A stretch of DNA of 64,000 nt, taken from NCBI GenBank assembly GCA_025980765.1, contig JAICXB010000007.1, positions 26,298 to 90,297 on the forward strand, given 5' to 3'. The notes below the pieces were generated by a model that searched no databases, was not told where the DNA came from, and saw nothing but the letters and a program-made list of their open reading frames with translations. Of the stretch, positions 1 to 8,041 are shown in pieces. Each line of letters opens with the position of its first letter. The stretch's first letter is position 1. The DNA comes from Terriglobales bacterium (lineage in GTDB: Bacteria > Acidobacteriota > Terriglobia > Terriglobales > Acidobacteriaceae). The translations under genes were made by a program, and so were the position numbers.

Positions 1-63
1 ACTGTGGTGAAGTTCCGCGTCGCCAAAGCTGCGAAGGACTCCATCGCCCCCAAGAAAGGCTAA
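1..63 (+). CDS. HU family DNA-binding protein (C-terminal end)
   Basis: Only the last 20 codons are in the window, ending in TAA at 61-63. The peptide ends VKFRVAKAAKDSIAPKKG, which fits the basic C-terminal arm of HU-type histone-like proteins (a 'FR.gk.lkd.v' segment with a Lys-rich end). HU would bind and bend DNA as a dimer. A strong hairpin terminator follows within 30 bases. The call rests on a short tail, so another small basic protein is possible. Confidence 0.6.
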   Translation, partial: TVVKFRVAKAAKDSIAPKKG

Positions 64-87
64 CTCCCAACCAGAAGAATTTTTGCA

Positions 88-115
88 GAGGCCCGCTGCG
101 GCGGGCCTTTTGCTT
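88..115 (+). terminator. Rho-independent terminator after the HU gene
   Basis: A GC-rich stem (GGCCCGC at 89-96 pairing with GCGGGCC at 101-107) around a short loop is followed by a T-rich run. It lies 25 bases past the HU stop codon. Confidence 0.85.
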
Positions 116-149
116 TGACTCAAGCCTCGATTTCCAGTTTGCCCGGCGG

Positions 150-376
150 CTTTCCTGAGAACAGGGAAAAATAACAGGGAAATTTGTCCCTGGTATGCTG
201 GATCTTCAAATTCTGCCCAAAATTCGCGGTTTTCGTGTGTTGCTGAGGAAACGAACAGGATAGGAGCAGGAAAGCTTTGGAAATAGCCGCAAGCCACTCC
301 GCATCTCAGCTTTACAGGGAATCTGCGGGAAAATTCCAGAAAATAACAGGAAACGATCAGGAAAGCCGCGAGATTT
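150..376 (-). repeat. Dispersed element, copy 1 of 3 (about 225 bp)
   Basis: Read on the minus strand this opens with CTTTCCTGATCGTTTCCTG and ends with CCCTGTTCTCAGGAAAG. In between are a TTTCCTGCTCCTATCCTG box and CGCGAATTTTGGGC. The same blocks in the same order occur at 29068-29295 and 50757-50981. No plausible protein is encoded. It fills most of the gene-free stretch 116-466. Confidence 0.75.
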
Positions 377-466
377 GCACAGCTCCAGTAATTGCGGGCG
401 AGCCGCCGCTTCATCCGCTCGTTTGGACAGCCCTTGCGGCATGCCCCACTCTACCCGAACAGTTCC

Positions 467-2815
467 CTAGTTATCTACGTTGAAATCTGCGGTACGCATC
501 TTCGTGGTATTGCCTGCAGAGTCCAATGCGCGCATTTCCACCCGATACTGGCCGGGATCCAGTTGGCTGACGGGTATCTGAACGCCTACCGGGATCATCG
601 GATTTCCCGGCTTGATAAGAGCCGAGGTGTCTTTCACCGCGAAGTGCGCTTTCTGCTCGCCGGTTTTTGAATTCAGCAGCAACACCTCCAGCATGACCTT
701 GGGCGGATTCGCGTTGGCGAGCAGCGGTTCATAGACTTCCACATAGACGCCAGTGTGCTCGGTTTTCTTGAAGTGGTTGCTGCCGGAAGGCACCACCTGA
801 ATTCCCTGCGTTACCAGAGGGGTGCGATCGGCGAGCAGCTCCGCATCCAGTCCTTCCGTAATGTCGGAGACGCGATGCATTTCTTTGCTCAGTGCGAGCG
901 CGCTGACGGCGAGTTGCTTGCTGTCATAGGGATCGATCACCAGCGGCTGTTCCAGTTTGCCGAAGCTCTCGCCGCCCGAAGAAAAGGCGACTTTCAGAGT
1001 GTAGGCCCCAGCCGCGATGCTGAATTGAGTTTCATATTGGAACGCCTGCTTCTCGAATTGCTTGAGTTCGTCCTTATTTTCGAGTTCGAGGTTTGCGGTG
1101 TCGCTGAACCGCGCGGCCACCGTCCCGTCGGGCTTGTAGGCAATCCCCAAAACGTTAACCGCAGACTTCAGCTTGCCTTTTTCTTTTTCGAATTTGATGG
1201 CAGACGAAGGCATGTCGATGGCCAGATCTACGCGCGCGGTGTTGGCCGAGGTATAGAAGTAAGGCGTCATCATGGAAGCGGCGACGCCGGCCTGTGCGCC
1301 ATTGGCACGGCTTTCGAGTTCTTTCTCGATAGGTTTGCCCGCCAGCAGATCCACCGGCTTGCTATTGCAGTATCCGCTGCGATAGCGCACCCGAGTTCCT
1401 CCGCGCTCGACCTTCACCTTCAGCGTGTGGCAACTGCCATCGTCAGATTCCGGCGGCTCGTATCCCAGGATGTAATACTCCGCCTGCTCCTTGCTGATCT
1501 TTTCCAGCCCGCCCACCAGGTCGTTGGTGTTGAGGATGACGAATCCGCCGGTGCCGTCGGCGAGTTCGTAGAGCACTTGTTGGTTGGTGGTTGCGCTGGG
1601 CGGGAACTGAGGAACGATCTGCCGCGGCTGGCCAAACGTGCCGTTATTGGGAAAGCCATTCCCGAATCCGGAAACGCCACGATTGCCGCCGGCTGTACCA
1701 CCGGTCCGTGTGCCTCCGGTAGCGCCAGTGCTGCCGGTTCCGCCGCCGGTGCGCCCGCCACCGGCTCCGACTCCACCAGTACCGCCGCCGCGGGGTCCAC
1801 CGCCGAAGCCACCACCGCCGCGTGGTCCGCCGCCGGCCCCCACGCCACCACCACCGCCGCCGCGCGGACCGCCTCCAGTTCCCCCGCGCTGTCCAACATA
1901 GACCAGACGCGCACCGTGATAGCTGCGTTCATCGTTGGAATCGTAGCGAAGATCTGCTGCGACAATAGCGGGTTTTGCCTCAATGCGCGGCGCATTCAGC
2001 CGCGAGCTGATTTTGACTCCGCCGGCGACCAATCCACGCACATCCACGGGATAGACCGCAACATTGGCTCGATTGCAGGCGCTAATTGCCGCAGTGATGT
2101 CCGGTTCGATATCCAGAGTCAGAGGAAACCCGGCGGTCAGGAAGATCAGCGTCTTGCGTCCCTGCACGGGCGCGAGGTTCTTAGCCAGGCTGCGCAATGC
2201 CAGCACCACACTGCGCGCGCCAAAATCGGTTTCTGCACTGCCGAGTGAAGGAAGACCCGCCGGCGTGTCGATGGAGGCCAACTCGGGATTCGATGTGGTC
2301 GCCGACGACTTGATGCCTTTCACCACCTGGCGTAAACGGTCGGCATTCGCCGTGAAGTTCTGCGCGATCTTCAGCGTGCCCGAGTAATCGACGATGGCCA
2401 TGTACTGATTCGGACCAACATTTGCATCCACGAACTTTGCCGCTGCCTGTCGCGCCTGCGCCTGCTCCCCGAAGTCCATGCTGGAGTTATCGAAGAAAAG
2501 CACGAGGTAGTGCTTCTGATTCAGGCTGGGCGAAGCCGGATCACTGGCGAAAGTGAAGTTCTTGATCCTCTGCTCCTTGCCGTCTTCCCACACCCGGAAG
2601 TCCTTTTGCTCGAGATCGTGGAGGTAATTTCCTTTTTTGTCGGTCACGATTGTGTCCACGAGCACCAAACGGGTTTCGGTGCGGATAATCGGCGTGGAAG
2701 GGCTGGAGGCGGGAGTTTGCGCGGTGTTCTGTTGCGGCGCCTGGGCGCGGAGCGGGAGAGTAAACCAGCCGGCAATGAGAATCAGCAAAAATGTGAGCAG
2801 CGTGCGAAGTTTCAT
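467..2815 (-). CDS. VWFA domain-containing secreted protein with Gly-rich insertion
   Basis: The 782-residue protein starts with a signal peptide (residues 1-24, ending LRA-QA). A conserved N-terminal module (RLVLVDTIVTDKKGNYLHDL, DFRVWEDGK) precedes a von Willebrand A fold at about 100-265. This matches the acidobacterial VWFA-related secreted family. The metal-site segment is D109-N-S-S-M, so the last serine of the canonical DxSxS is absent. Residues 310-395 are an extreme low-complexity Gly/Arg stretch (repeats of PRGGG and GTGG) inserted before the 'ELADGTGG' motif. The role is unknown; an exported adhesion or scaffold protein is likely. A second family member lies directly upstream in the same orientation. 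Confidence 0.85.
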   Translation of the reverse strand: MKLRTLLTFLLILIAGWFTLPLRAQAPQQNTAQTPASSPSTPIIRTETRLVLVDTIVTDKKGNYLHDLEQKDFRVWEDGKEQRIKNFTFASDPASPSLNQKHYLVLFFDNSSMDFGEQAQARQAAAKFVDANVGPNQYMAIVDYSGTLKIAQNFTANADRLRQVVKGIKSSATTSNPELASIDTPAGLPSLGSAETDFGARSVVLALRSLAKNLAPVQGRKTLIFLTAGFPLTLDIEPDITAAISACNRANVAVYPVDVRGLVAGGVKISSRLNAPRIEAKPAIVAADLRYDSNDERSYHGARLVYVGQRGGTGGGPRGGGGGGVGAGGGPRGGGGFGGGPRGGGTGGVGAGGGRTGGGTGSTGATGGTRTGGTAGGNRGVSGFGNGFPNNGTFGQPRQIVPQFPPSATTNQQVLYELADGTGGFVILNTNDLVGGLEKISKEQAEYYILGYEPPESDDGSCHTLKVKVERGGTRVRYRSGYCNSKPVDLLAGKPIEKELESRANGAQAGVAASMMTPYFYTSANTARVDLAIDMPSSAIKFEKEKGKLKSAVNVLGIAYKPDGTVAARFSDTANLELENKDELKQFEKQAFQYETQFSIAAGAYTLKVAFSSGGESFGKLEQPLVIDPYDSKQLAVSALALSKEMHRVSDITEGLDAELLADRTPLVTQGIQVVPSGSNHFKKTEHTGVYVEVYEPLLANANPPKVMLEVLLLNSKTGEQKAHFAVKDTSALIKPGNPMIPVGVQIPVSQLDPGQYRVEMRALDSAGNTTKMRTADFNVDN

Positions 2816-2948
2816 AGTGGTACTCCTTCATCCATCCAGTAGCGGCCCAAACATGCTTGCACAAAGCTCGTTTCGGAGACAAACAAAGCCATTACAAGCA
2901 ATCAATACTGCGGTCGAAGAGCCGCACAACCGCCATCTTCGTCCGAAA

Positions 2949-2993
2949 CATCCCAGGAGGTCCTTCGCCCGCTCGCGCGGACTCAGGATGACA
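2949..2993. repeat. GTCATCCTGA-family repeat fragment
   Basis: The stretch contains AGGAGGTCCTTCGCCCGCT followed by ACTCAGGATGACA, one arm of the GTCATCCTGA...GAAGGATC family. Other copies are near 21.9, 42.2, 45.2 and 63.2 kb. It lies between the two VWFA genes. Confidence 0.6.
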
Positions 2994-3015
2994 CCTCAAT
3001 TTCCTCCAACCTCTT

Positions 3016-4791
3016 CTACGGTATTTCCACCGCCCCGTTCTCCGTCGACAGTTGTCCGGCGGCGTCGCGGACCACCAGGCGCACCATGTAGCTGCCTGGC
3101 TTCACGTCGAAACTTGATTTCAGTGTGATGCCCGAGGAGCCCAGGTTGCCCTTCAGGGTCTCATCCTTCAGTCGCATCTCGATTTTCTTCTGCTGGCCGA
3201 TCACGTAGTTGCCGTTGCGATCGAAGAGTGCGGAGACAATGGTGAGTGCGTTGTTGTTTCTGCCCTGCGCTTTGACGTAGCGAATTTTGCGCAAATCCAC
3301 CCACACCAGCACGGCCAGCTTGGCATCCTCATCGCTGGATTTGAAAAATTGCGTATGCAGCGCGACTGGAAGCTCGTGCTGTTCGTCTTGTGAGAAGACC
3401 GCGTCCTCGAGTTCCTGCTTGGCCATCTCCTCCGGATTCGCCTGATGTTTCGGAGCGAAGTATCCGCGGCGAGCTTGAATGCTGAGGTGCGGCGGAACTT
3501 TTACGCTGACTTTTAGCGCGTGGTAATGCCCGTCGGGTTTGAGCGTCGAAGGAGAGAATCCCAGGACGTACGAATACTCGGGCGCAGCGATGCCGACGCG
3601 GCGGAAGCCAGTGTCGAAATCGTTGTTGTTGTGGAAGAAAGAGCCGCCGGTGCCGTCGGCGATCTCTGCCAGGATATTTTCGTCCTCTCTCGCGCTGTCG
3701 AGCCGGTATTGCTGTTCGACGATCGCCGCCGAAGGAGAAGTCGGTCCCGACTGTGAGATGTCTCCCAGGGGATCGACTGTGTACAAGCCTCGCGCGTCGA
3801 GAGTATTGACGACGACGTTCTCGCGCACCGCGCGATCGATAACATCGCTTTCGTCCTGAAGGTTCTCCGGATTGAAGAAGCCGGGTGAGACCAGCACAAT
3901 CATGCGCTGCCCGGGCATGCTTCCGGTCTTACGCACCATATCTTTGAGGGTGCGCAGGGCGACCAGCGTCTCCTGATTGCCCACGCTCAACTGCTGCATG
4001 GCAGTCGACTTTGCGTCGGCTCCGGCCTGAGCAAGGAACTTCGGATCATTCTGGTATCTACACGCCAGGGCATCCTGAGTGGCGGCCTGAATTGCCTGAC
4101 TGTCGCTCTTGTTCTCCATCAAATCGGCCATGTAGTAGGAGATGTCAGGACAAGGATTCGACTGTTGTACGCCAATCGGATGCGGCATCAGCTTCAGCAG
4201 CGCCTGCTGCAGCTTGATGCCATCGTCGGTGAAATCCACCATTCCCTGCCCAGAAGTGGTGTAGATAGCCAGCCGATCGGTTGGCTTCATGTCCGCCAGA
4301 GTACGATTGGCGGCTTCACGCACGCGCTGCAGGTCCGGCCACTGCAGGTGCATGTCGTCAAACAAGTAGGCGACAAAGCGCTGTGGCGCGATAAACGCCG
4401 GCGCAGGAGTCGTCTCGCCGGGTTCGGGAGCAGGTTTCGCCACGGCGACTTCGCTCTCAGGCGACTCGATCGCAAACTTGCTGATGACCTGTGGTTTGCG
4501 ATTGTCGAATAGCTGAAAATCTTCTTTCTTGAGATTGCCAACGATTTTCCCAGCAGCATCGCGCACCACCACCCGCACCAGCACAAGGTTCACATTGACT
4601 TTGAAGGTTGTGGGCTGCTCCTGCGAGCTGATTTCTGCGGAATTGCTCTGGGCCGCGGGAGTGGTTGCCGCCGGCTGAGGCGTAGTTTGGGGTTGGGAAT
4701 TGGAGACAGGCGCCTGTCCCTGCGCGGCCAAACACAACGCAGCACAAGCGAAACTGACGAAAGAGAACGTACGCAGAGCGCGTAGACGCAC
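3016..4791 (-). CDS. VWFA domain-containing secreted protein
   Basis: This 591-residue protein has a signal peptide (about 1-26) and a Pro/Ala/Gln-rich linker. The family N-terminal module follows (VNLVLVRVVVRDAAGKIVGN, DFQLFDNRKP), then a VWFA-like domain. The MIDAS position reads FDDMH rather than DxSxS, so metal binding is doubtful. The motif 'LAEIADGTGGSFFHNNND' and the following YVLGFSP segment are typical of acidobacterial VWFA proteins. It is probably an exported structural or binding protein of unknown partner. It may be co-transcribed with the downstream VWFA gene at 467-2815, with a 200-base gap. Confidence 0.85.
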   Translation of the reverse strand: MRLRALRTFSFVSFACAALCLAAQGQAPVSNSQPQTTPQPAATTPAAQSNSAEISSQEQPTTFKVNVNLVLVRVVVRDAAGKIVGNLKKEDFQLFDNRKPQVISKFAIESPESEVAVAKPAPEPGETTPAPAFIAPQRFVAYLFDDMHLQWPDLQRVREAANRTLADMKPTDRLAIYTTSGQGMVDFTDDGIKLQQALLKLMPHPIGVQQSNPCPDISYYMADLMENKSDSQAIQAATQDALACRYQNDPKFLAQAGADAKSTAMQQLSVGNQETLVALRTLKDMVRKTGSMPGQRMIVLVSPGFFNPENLQDESDVIDRAVRENVVVNTLDARGLYTVDPLGDISQSGPTSPSAAIVEQQYRLDSAREDENILAEIADGTGGSFFHNNNDFDTGFRRVGIAAPEYSYVLGFSPSTLKPDGHYHALKVSVKVPPHLSIQARRGYFAPKHQANPEEMAKQELEDAVFSQDEQHELPVALHTQFFKSSDEDAKLAVLVWVDLRKIRYVKAQGRNNNALTIVSALFDRNGNYVIGQQKKIEMRLKDETLKGNLGSSGITLKSSFDVKPGSYMVRLVVRDAAGQLSTENGAVEIP

Positions 4792-4860
4792 AGGAACTCC
4801 AATGGGCGTTGGAAATTATACAGAGTTCCGGGGCCGAAGAAGCGGGTGCGGGACGAACGG

Positions 4861-4988
4861 GGTTAACACGAAGGCCACAAAGGCCAAAGCTGAGGGCACG
4901 GAGAATTCAAGCTTCAGGCAATAGAATCACCTTGAGATAACAAAGCTCCGTGACCTTAGGAGTCCTTAGTGTCCTCCGTGTTAACCTC
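4861..4988. repeat. GTTAACACGAAGG inverted repeat, copy 1
   Basis: The left arm GGTTAACACGAAGGCCAC at 4861 and the right arm, ending GTGTCCTCCGTGTTAACC at about 4968-4986, can fold back on each other. Sister copies are at 7955, 11519 and 16609. The right arm overlaps the first codons of the following gene. Confidence 0.75.
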
Positions 4989-6600
4989 CGGCCCGGCTTG
5001 CGGCATTCGTTGGCTCTTTAGTTCGCAGCCCGGCGCGCCTGATCGCCTGATTCCACGCTGGATCTTTCTTCGCCTGCTGGGGGTCATCTACTTCTCCGCC
5101 TTCTATTCCCTTATCTTCCAAATCCGCGGGCTCATTGGACCTGAAGGAATTCTCCCCGCAAGCGGCTATCTCCAGGCGGTCGCGCGCGGCTTTCCCCACG
5201 GCCGTTTCTGGTATGCCCCAACGCTGCTATGGATATCCACCAGTTCGCAAATGCTGTTAGCAATCATGTGGGTTGGCATGATTGCGTCGCTGCTGCTCAT
5301 TCTGAACCTCTGGCCGCGCGCGATGCTGGTGATCTGTTTCGTCAGCTTCTTATCTTTCATCAGTGCAGCAGGCGATTTCTCCAGCTATCAGTCCGACGGC
5401 ATGTTGCTCGAAGCCGGCTTCATTTGCCTCTTCTTTGCTCCGCCGGGACTGCTTCCCGGATTGGGACGCATGAGTCCGCCGTCGCGCGCCAGCCTTTTTC
5501 TGTTGCAGTGGGAGTGGTTTCGCATTTATTTCGAATCGGGCATTGCCAAGCTGGCCAGCGGCGATCCGCAGTGGCGGCACTTCACCGCCATGGACGAGTA
5601 CTACCAGAACGGCCCGCTACCCACCTGGATCGGCTGGTACCTGCAGCATCTGCCGCACTGGTTTCACGCAGCGACAGTGGTGGCAACACTGGCCATGGAG
5701 CTCGGGTTCGTCTTCATGCTGTTTTTCCCGCGGAGAGTTCGCATCGTCTGTTTTTTCATCGTTACCTGCTGGGAAATAGGAGTGATTTCTTCGGCGAATT
5801 ATGCCTTCCTGAATTATCTGGTGCTGTCGCTGGGATTTCTATTGCTGGATGATCGCTTCATTCTTCGCGTGATGCCGCGCGCGTGGCGGGAACGGATTTT
5901 CAAGGCTTCGATGGAACAGAAGGCGGAAGTAGACACGGCATCGCAGCCTACTCCGCGTTCGCGCCGGATTTTCCGGCTGCAATTCGGAGCGATGAAGTTG
6001 GCGTTGGCCGCAGTGATGCTGACCTGGATTTTCTACGACACCAGCGCTGAGCTGATCTGGATGCTTGTCCGGCGCGCGCCGCTTCCCGTATCGCCAGTGG
6101 TGGCGCTGGAGCCGTTCCGTATTGCCAATCAGTACGGCCTGTTCGCAGTAATGACGCGTGGGCGGTATGAAATCGAATTCCAAGGCTCCAACGATGGGCA
6201 AACCTGGACGGCGTATCCGTTTCGCTACAAGCCGCAAGACATAGATAAACCGCCTGGGATCTACGCGCCCTATCAGCCACGATTCGATTGGAACCTGTGG
6301 TTTGCGTCACTGAGCACATGGCGCGAAAGCCCAACCGTGCCCAACACCGAAGTTCGCCTGCTCTCCAACGATCGCGATGTGCTGGCGCTCTTCGCCGGCA
6401 ATCCCTTTCCGCAGCAACCGCCGAAGCTGGTGCGGGCTGTGCTGTGGCAATACTGGTTCACCAGCATGAAGGAAAAGCGCGCAACGGGAGCTTGGTGGCG
6501 GCGGCAGTTGCTCGGTTTGTATGCTCCGGTGCTTGACCGAGAGCCGGACGGCAAAATCGGAGTGGTGCAGGCGCCGGAGATGGAGAGACCGCACGAGTGA
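4969..6600 (+). CDS. Lipase maturation factor-like membrane protein
   Basis: The 543-residue protein has many hydrophobic helices. It carries the LMF-family look: 'RLLGVIYFSAFYSLIFQIRGLIGPEGILPA', 'YQSDGMLLEAGF', 'WFRIYFESGIAKLASGDPQWR' and 'TWIGWYLQHLPHWFH'. The C-terminal part is soluble and contains the family's 'FRIANQYGLFAVMTRGRYEIEFQGSNDG' and 'DWNLWFASL' segments. In vertebrates LMF1 helps lipases fold in the ER; the bacterial role is unknown. The GTG at 4969 (or GTG at 4978) lies inside an inverted repeat. No ATG occurs before the first conserved residues, so the exact start is uncertain. Confidence 0.8.
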   Translation: MSSVLTSGPACGIRWLFSSQPGAPDRLIPRWIFLRLLGVIYFSAFYSLIFQIRGLIGPEGILPASGYLQAVARGFPHGRFWYAPTLLWISTSSQMLLAIMWVGMIASLLLILNLWPRAMLVICFVSFLSFISAAGDFSSYQSDGMLLEAGFICLFFAPPGLLPGLGRMSPPSRASLFLLQWEWFRIYFESGIAKLASGDPQWRHFTAMDEYYQNGPLPTWIGWYLQHLPHWFHAATVVATLAMELGFVFMLFFPRRVRIVCFFIVTCWEIGVISSANYAFLNYLVLSLGFLLLDDRFILRVMPRAWRERIFKASMEQKAEVDTASQPTPRSRRIFRLQFGAMKLALAAVMLTWIFYDTSAELIWMLVRRAPLPVSPVVALEPFRIANQYGLFAVMTRGRYEIEFQGSNDGQTWTAYPFRYKPQDIDKPPGIYAPYQPRFDWNLWFASLSTWRESPTVPNTEVRLLSNDRDVLALFAGNPFPQQPPKLVRAVLWQYWFTSMKEKRATGAWWRRQLLGLYAPVLDREPDGKIGVVQAPEMERPHE

Positions 6601-6605
6601 GTTTT

Positions 6606-6765
6606 TTCACCACGAAGACACGGAGAACACGGAGGAAGCGTTTCGAAATCTTGAGTCTTGAGTTTTGCATGTCGGCGGCGCTGGCTGGATGGTTCTCGAT
6701 CAAAAATCAACATTCCCGATTCAAGATTTCTCCGTGTTCTCTGTGCCTCCGTGGTGAAATTCAGT
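6606..6765. repeat. CACCACGGAGACACGGAG inverted repeat, copy 1
   Basis: The left arm TCACCACGAAGACACGGAG (from 6606) and the right arm TCTCTGTGCCTCCGTGGTGA (ending about 6759) are complementary and enclose about 110 bases without a gene. The same family recurs at 12397, 34649 and 49722. Confidence 0.75.
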
Positions 6766-6770
6766 CGTGG

Positions 6771-7922
6771 TTAAGCCTTCGCCAGAAGCGCGAAACTGAG
6801 CACGGCGCTGGCGCCCACGAGCACGAAGGCGGTTGTGACCACCAGCGGGCGAAATCTTCCGGCGAAGAAACCAGGCTCCAGCAGGTCGGCGTAGATGCCG
6901 CCGACGAATACAAAGGCGAACGGCAGCGCCCAAATGGCGGAAGCGCCGGGAAGAAATCGTCCTGGCCACCAGGGCAGCAGCAACGCGATCAGCAGCGGCG
7001 CGAAGTTGCCGAAATAACGCGTTCTCGTCCAAACCAGGAACACGACCAGTGCGCAGATGAAGGCTATGATCTCCAGCAGCCCTCCGGGCACAGCCAGCAG
7101 CTCAGCGACTCGATGCCAGGTCAGGCCAAGGTATTCCAAATTAGGACTGAGCCCCGCAGCCGATAGATCGTGGCTGTCGAAGCCGAAGAAAGAGAAAAAT
7201 ATCAATGTCGCAATTGCACTGCTTACCAGGAGAATCCCCAGGGATGCGAATCGCCGGCCGGGCGCAAGATACAACATGAAGACAATGGCGAAGACCAGTC
7301 CGGCAATGGCGGCGGCCAGGTTGGCTCCCGCGGTCACGCCAATGGCAACGCCGAGCAGAACAATTCGCGGACGCCATCTCCTTGGCGGCGCATAGAGCGT
7401 ATGCGCGACCCCAATCGCAGTGAAGATAAGCCCGAAAAGTCCCCAGGCCGCCAGAATTGCTGGAGCCACAGTCGCGCTGGCCAGCAGCATGGGCGGGCTG
7501 AAGCAATAGAGCCCCAAGGCGACATATCCACCTTCATCGCCGTAGAGACGGCGTGAAACCCACCAAAGCGCTCCACCCAGCCATAGGCCAAAGCAGGCAA
7601 ATGGCAGCCGCACCAGCCAGCGACTGGGCGCGGCATAGATGCTGAACTCCAAATTTTGCGCCTGCCAATACTTGGCGATTACGGCAAGAACTCCGGCGCT
7701 GCGTAGGGTGAGTACGGAGTCACCGGCAATCAGCGGCGAACTCGCGCCCAGCAGTTGCCGGTTCGACCAGAGCGCCCGTCCGGCAAGCGTGGCGCGGGTC
7801 TCGGCCATGTCGAGAGGAAGATGCGCGAGCAGCCAGAGGGACTGAAGCAGGAAAATGAGCAGCAGGACTGCGGCAATCTTTTGCGGCCGATGGATTTGGA
7901 ACCGCCGCGCGTGGGTGCTCAT
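6771..7922 (-). CDS. Multi-pass membrane protein, GT39/ArnT-like
   Basis: The 383-residue protein has about nine to ten hydrophobic segments. An N-terminal signal-anchor is followed by a loop with 'DMAETRATLAGRALW'. Then comes 'SRWLVRLPFACFGLWLGGALWWVSRRLYGDEGGYVALGLYCFSPPML', which resembles the membrane core of PMT/ArnT-type glycosyltransferases (GT39, dolichyl/undecaprenyl-phosphate sugar dependent). The usual paired acidic residues of the first periplasmic loop are not clearly present, and the protein is shorter than typical ArnT. Enzymatic activity is therefore uncertain. It is flanked by dispersed inverted repeats on both sides. Confidence 0.6.
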   Translation of the reverse strand: MSTHARRFQIHRPQKIAAVLLLIFLLQSLWLLAHLPLDMAETRATLAGRALWSNRQLLGASSPLIAGDSVLTLRSAGVLAVIAKYWQAQNLEFSIYAAPSRWLVRLPFACFGLWLGGALWWVSRRLYGDEGGYVALGLYCFSPPMLLASATVAPAILAAWGLFGLIFTAIGVAHTLYAPPRRWRPRIVLLGVAIGVTAGANLAAAIAGLVFAIVFMLYLAPGRRFASLGILLVSSAIATLIFFSFFGFDSHDLSAAGLSPNLEYLGLTWHRVAELLAVPGGLLEIIAFICALVVFLVWTRTRYFGNFAPLLIALLLPWWPGRFLPGASAIWALPFAFVFVGGIYADLLEPGFFAGRFRPLVVTTAFVLVGASAVLSFALLAKA

Positions 7923-7954
7923 GCGGAAGCTTCAATCTAACACGCGGAAGCCGG

Positions 7955-8041
7955 GGGTTAACACGAAGGTCACGAAGGGAAAAGATAAGGTCAATTCTCC
8001 GTGACCTTGTGACTTTCCTTCGTGACCTTCGTGTTAACCCA
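7955..8041. repeat. GTTAACACGAAGG inverted repeat, copy 2
   Basis: A near-perfect palindrome: GGGGGTTAACACGAAGGTCA on the left and TTCGTGACCTTCGTGTTAAC on the right. The right arm provides the TAA stop codon (8034-8036 on the minus strand) of tsaD. Confidence 0.85.

Noticed and set aside
755..2248. 497-residue plus-strand ORF overlapping the first VWFA gene
   Set aside because: It is the antisense shadow of a well-supported secreted protein with clear family motifs, and its own product has no recognisable domain.
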